From: GCA-1730015 sp964583825
GTDB taxonomy: Bacteria > Pseudomonadota > Gammaproteobacteria > Granulosicoccales > Granulosicoccaceae
NCBI GenBank assembly: GCA_964583825.1
Contig: CAZOXM010000145.1
Coordinates: forward strand, 1-9,294
Direction: 5' to 3'
DNA: 9,294 bases
Position 1 is the stretch's first letter, and every line of letters begins with the position of its first letter. A model generated the notes under the pieces. The model made no database searches. It worked only from the letters and a program-made list of their open reading frames with translations, and was not told where the DNA came from. Positions 7,142 through 9,294 of the stretch are shown here, piece after piece. The position numbers and the translations under genes are program-made.

Positions 7142-7410
7142 CTAGTGCACCGGAACAAACAGTGTGGTCCTATGAGTCGACTGACTAAAGTGTTTCATAT
7201 TTCTGAAAAATTTCTCTTAAGTACCTAATCCGGTATTCGTTTAAACATAGGTGCGCACTTTAATCAGCCGCCCCCGCGGGAGCCCGTCATTTGTCCTGCA
7301 ACCGCGTTGCAGCTCTTGAAAAGGGAGTGACCATTCCCTGCGAGCTGCGCCTTGCTGCAGAACAAATGACAGGCTCTCAAACGACCACACTATTTGCCCC
7401 AGCGCACTAG
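7142..7410. mobile_element. MITE-like element with terminal inverted repeats, inserted at a TA in CTAG
   Basis: This 269-base non-coding element fills the gap between the nucleotidyltransferase and kinase genes. Its ends, 7142-7169 and the complement of 7383-7410, are about 28-base inverted repeats beginning CTAGTGC and ending AGTGTGGTC. They have five mismatches, all transitions. Each end carries CTAG, which fits insertion into a TA within CTAG, as known for the IS630/Tc1 superfamily; the YTAR target of IS5 is an alternative. Inside are a copy of CTGACTAAAGTG near the left end (7181-7192), its inverted counterpart near 7257-7267, a GTTTAAAC palindrome (7239-7246) and a long hairpin (7281-7375). 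It encodes no transposase, so it would need one supplied elsewhere. Confidence 0.8.
7281..7375. repeat. Long hairpin inside the MITE-like element
   Basis: The arms 7281-7315 and 7342-7375 are about 34 bases each and mostly complementary, sharing GTCATTTGT on the outside and GAGCTGC near the loop. A smaller AGGGA/TCCCT pair (7322-7326, 7335-7339) sits in the loop. No U-run follows on either strand, so this is more likely a structured transposon core than a simple terminator, though it may slow transcription from the upstream gene into the kinase. Confidence 0.7.
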
Positions 7411-8198
7411 CCTATCGATACATCATCATGTAATAAAAAATCCTGTACCGCTTTGTAGTAGGTGGCGAAGTTGCCAATATCGTAGCGCTTTTCAGCCGCT
7501 GACAGCGGCACCCCGATAATCCTGCCGCCCTGATCGATCAGACTTTGCAGCGCGTCGGTTAATTGTATTTCGCCTCCCTTCCCGGCTGGTGTCTGAGAAA
7601 GTAAATCGAACAGCGCCGGGCGGCAAAGATAACGCGCTGCAATCGCAAAGTGACTGGGCGCGTCCGCAGGCGCAGGCTTTTCTACCAGACCGCTCACGTT
7701 AAAGTGCTCGGCGCGGGTTGACGAAATGGCTGCCACCCCGTAGCGCGAGACACGATCGGCTGGTACCTCGTGAAATGCGACCACCGCATCAGCCGATTCC
7801 GTATTAAAAAGTCGGGCCATCCGCTGACACAGGGTTTCCTGCTGACTGTCGCGGTGATGGATCACCGCATCACCCAGCGCGATAAAAAACGGCGATGACC
7901 CCATCAGTTCGCGCGCGCAAAGTACCGCGTGCCCGAGGCCGAGCTGTGCCGGCTGATCGACGAATTGTGGCTGGTATTCAGCATCGCTGTGACTGAAATA
8001 GTCACGTATTGCCGCCTTGCGTTCGCAGGTGACCAGCACATACCTGCGCACATTTGCCTGCGCCATCTCATCCATCACGTGGTGCAACACCGGAAGCCGC
8101 CCGAGCGGCAGCAACTCCTTCGGCACACTGCGTGTCAGCGGCAACAATCGCGTGCCGAATCCCGCCACCGGGACAATCGCCGGATATGCCGCGCTCAC
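7407..8198 (-). CDS. GalU-like sugar-1-phosphate uridylyltransferase
   Basis: This 263-aa nucleotidyltransferase transfers NMP from NTP to a sugar-1-phosphate. It shows the signature AIVPVAGFGTRLLPLTRSVPKELLPL (GFGTR 13-17, Lys27), QLGLGHAVLCA at 85-95, the metal-binding Asp110 in IALGDAVI, VEKP at 172-175, KGGEIQLTDAL at 207-217 and KRYDIGNFATYYKA near 237-250, all as in GalU. It is slightly shorter than E. coli GalU (about 300 aa). It starts with GTG at 8198, overlapping the TGA of the SDR gene by four bases (GTGA), so translation is coupled. Its TAG stop lies in the CTAG at the edge of the MITE. Together with the glucuronokinase-like gene, it likely makes UDP-glucuronate; UDP-glucose from glucose-1-phosphate is the alternative, and a dTTP-type activity is less likely. 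Confidence 0.85.
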   Translation of the reverse strand: MSAAYPAIVPVAGFGTRLLPLTRSVPKELLPLGRLPVLHHVMDEMAQANVRRYVLVTCERKAAIRDYFSHSDAEYQPQFVDQPAQLGLGHAVLCARELMGSSPFFIALGDAVIHHRDSQQETLCQRMARLFNTESADAVVAFHEVPADRVSRYGVAAISSTRAEHFNVSGLVEKPAPADAPSHFAIAARYLCRPALFDLLSQTPAGKGGEIQLTDALQSLIDQGGRIIGVPLSAAEKRYDIGNFATYYKAVQDFLLHDDVSIG

Positions 8199-9070
8199 GA
8201 TCGTGTACCGGAGGATTTGACGCTGTCGACCACCTGACGATAGCCGCTTTTATAGTCCGGGTAGCGGAAACGGAAACCACTGTCGAGCAGCCGCTGATTG
8301 CTGCATCGTTTACTGCCGGCAAGACGTTTGCTGCGGGCAACCGGCGCCGCGTCATCCAGTGACAGCCCAAGCAAACCCGCAATGTACGATTCAACGTCGG
8401 CGCTGGTAGCAGGCTCACAGTCGCTGGCCAGGTAAATCGATGCCAGCGGCTCGTCGCGGCCGCTCAGTTCAACCAGATGCGCGAGCACCGCCGCACAGTC
8501 TTCGATATGAATGCGATTGGTATACGGAGGGGACTCATCAAGCGTTGCCTGCCCGGAGGCGATGCGATTGATCAGCCGCAAACGATCCGGCCCGTAGATA
8601 CCGCTGAACCGCACACAGGTACCAACGCCTGATGCCTGCACCAGCTGCTCACCCTGCAGCACCAGCCGTCCATTAAAACGAGTCGGCTCGACAGGTGAAA
8701 GTTCATCGACAACACTGCCGTCGTTCTGATGATAGACGCCGGTGGAAGACACAAACAAAAAGCAACTTGGCATAGCGTTTCGCAAAGCGTGCAGCGTGTT
8801 TTGAACGCCAGTCACATAGGCATCGCGATAGGACTGTTCATCAAACCCCGCAGCAGCCAGCGTGTAGATCACCACATCGAACGGTTCGCCATCGGCGGGG
8901 CTTAAAAAAGAGAGCGACTCGGGCTTAAGCACATCTGCCTGAACCGCCGTCAGCCAGGCGGGCAGCTGCGCCACACGTCGCCGCGCACCGGTGACGAGAT
9001 GCCCCGCGTCCTGCAACGTTTTCGCACAACGGGTGCCTACATCTCCACAACCGACAATTGCGACCTTCAA
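8195..9070 (-). CDS. YeeZ-like atypical SDR, NAD(P)-binding epimerase/dehydratase family
   Basis: This is a 291-aa Rossmann protein. MKVAIVGCGDVGTRCAKTL gives the glycine motif GCGDVG (7-12). DVVIYTLAA near 65-73 and SSTGVYHQNDG at 108-118 follow, then CVRFSGIYGPDRL near 152-164 and TNRIHIEDCAAVLAHL. This matches the YeeZ/SDR_a5 group. The usual YxxxK is not present in classical form (FNGRLVLQGE occupies that place), as is common in this atypical group. No ATG is available in frame: a TGA lies upstream. The start is TTG at 9070, supported by GGAAG six bases before it. It is the first gene of the run and overlaps the GalU-like gene by four bases. The substrate is unknown; a nucleotide sugar is suggested only by context. 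Confidence 0.78.
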   Translation of the reverse strand: MKVAIVGCGDVGTRCAKTLQDAGHLVTGARRRVAQLPAWLTAVQADVLKPESLSFLSPADGEPFDVVIYTLAAAGFDEQSYRDAYVTGVQNTLHALRNAMPSCFLFVSSTGVYHQNDGSVVDELSPVEPTRFNGRLVLQGEQLVQASGVGTCVRFSGIYGPDRLRLINRIASGQATLDESPPYTNRIHIEDCAAVLAHLVELSGRDEPLASIYLASDCEPATSADVESYIAGLLGLSLDDAAPVARSKRLAGSKRCSNQRLLDSGFRFRYPDYKSGYRQVVDSVKSSGTRS

Positions 9071-9082
9071 ACCAGACTTCCA

Positions 9083-9104
9083 GATAACAAACGCGCATGT
9101 TATC
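9083..9104. promoter_or_regulatory. Inverted repeat just upstream of the SDR gene
   Basis: GATAACA (9083-9089) and TGTTATC (9098-9104) form a perfect seven-base inverted repeat with an eight-base spacer, 12 bases upstream of the TTG start. It has the look of an operator for a dimeric repressor, or of a leader hairpin beside the ribosome binding site. Confidence 0.45.
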
Positions 9105-9122
9105 GGGTTATGTCATTTGGCT

Positions 9123-9294
9123 CTAGTGTGCTGGAGCAAACAGTGTGGTCATTTGAGAGCTTGTCATTTGTTCTGCAGCAAGGCGCAGCTCGCTGGGAAT
9201 GGTCACTCCCTTTTCAAGAGCTGCAACGCAGTTGCAGGTCAAATGACAGGCTCCCGCAGGGGCGGCTGACTAAAGTGTGCACCTCTGTTTGAAC
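9123..9294. mobile_element. Second copy of the MITE-like element, opposite orientation, cut by window end
   Basis: This stretch aligns without gaps to the reverse complement of 7239-7410. By eye 158 of 172 bases agree. It begins with CTAGTG at 9123 and includes the hairpin arms 9158-9191 and 9218-9252. The second terminal repeat should lie about 100 bases past the window end. It sits 52 bases upstream of the SDR start codon and may contribute its promoter. Confidence 0.82.

Noticed and set aside
7278..7378. Long hairpin as an intrinsic terminator
   Set aside because: No T-run follows on either strand, and the same hairpin occurs in a second copy at 9158-9252, so it belongs to the repeat element.

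Overview
The window reads as accessory chromosome of a gammaproteobacterium, probably marine. This is an inference from moderate GC, a YeeZ-like SDR gene, a lipoprotein with a Spondin_N-like domain, a small protein resembling a Vibrio/Alteromonas-type DUF, and sulfonate-type carbon genes. I cannot assign a genus. Nine protein genes fill almost the whole window. Only the substrate-binding-protein gene (4001-4726) is on the plus strand. There are no RNA genes, CRISPR arrays or complete transposase genes, and no gene-free stretch longer than 300 bases.

Right to middle (9070 down to 4752, minus strand) is a run of six genes: a YeeZ-like NAD-binding SDR, a GalU-like sugar-1-phosphate nucleotidyltransferase (4-base overlap with the SDR), a GHMP kinase closely resembling plant glucuronokinase, a lipoprotein with a Spondin_N-like domain, a 102-aa protein overlapping it by one base, and a 73-aa acidic protein. 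Kinase plus nucleotidyltransferase would make a two-step salvage route: free glucuronate to glucuronate-1-phosphate to UDP-glucuronate.

A 269-base MITE-like element (7142-7410) with about 28-base terminal inverted repeats and a large internal hairpin sits exactly between the GalU and kinase genes. It is inserted in the TA of the GalU stop codon. Removing it restores GGC-TAG-A-ATG, so the two genes were once one base apart. A second copy in the opposite orientation (9123 to the window end, 158 of 172 bases identical by eye) lies upstream of the SDR gene, so the SDR-GalU pair is flanked by inverted copies.

Middle to left (3897 down to 1, minus strand) is a second gene set: a class V PLP enzyme, a CoA-acylating aldehyde dehydrogenase of the sulfoacetaldehyde dehydrogenase (SauS) type, and the beginning of a divergent ADP-forming acyl-CoA ligase beta subunit (SucC-like) that runs off the window. 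Dehydrogenase plus ADP-forming ligase suggests oxidation of an aldehyde, sulfoacetaldehyde being the best guess, to an acyl-CoA and then to the free acid with ATP formation, or the reverse. A substrate-binding protein without a signal peptide is transcribed divergently from the PLP enzyme. The shared 103-base promoter region carries repeated GCGTA/TACGC half-sites.
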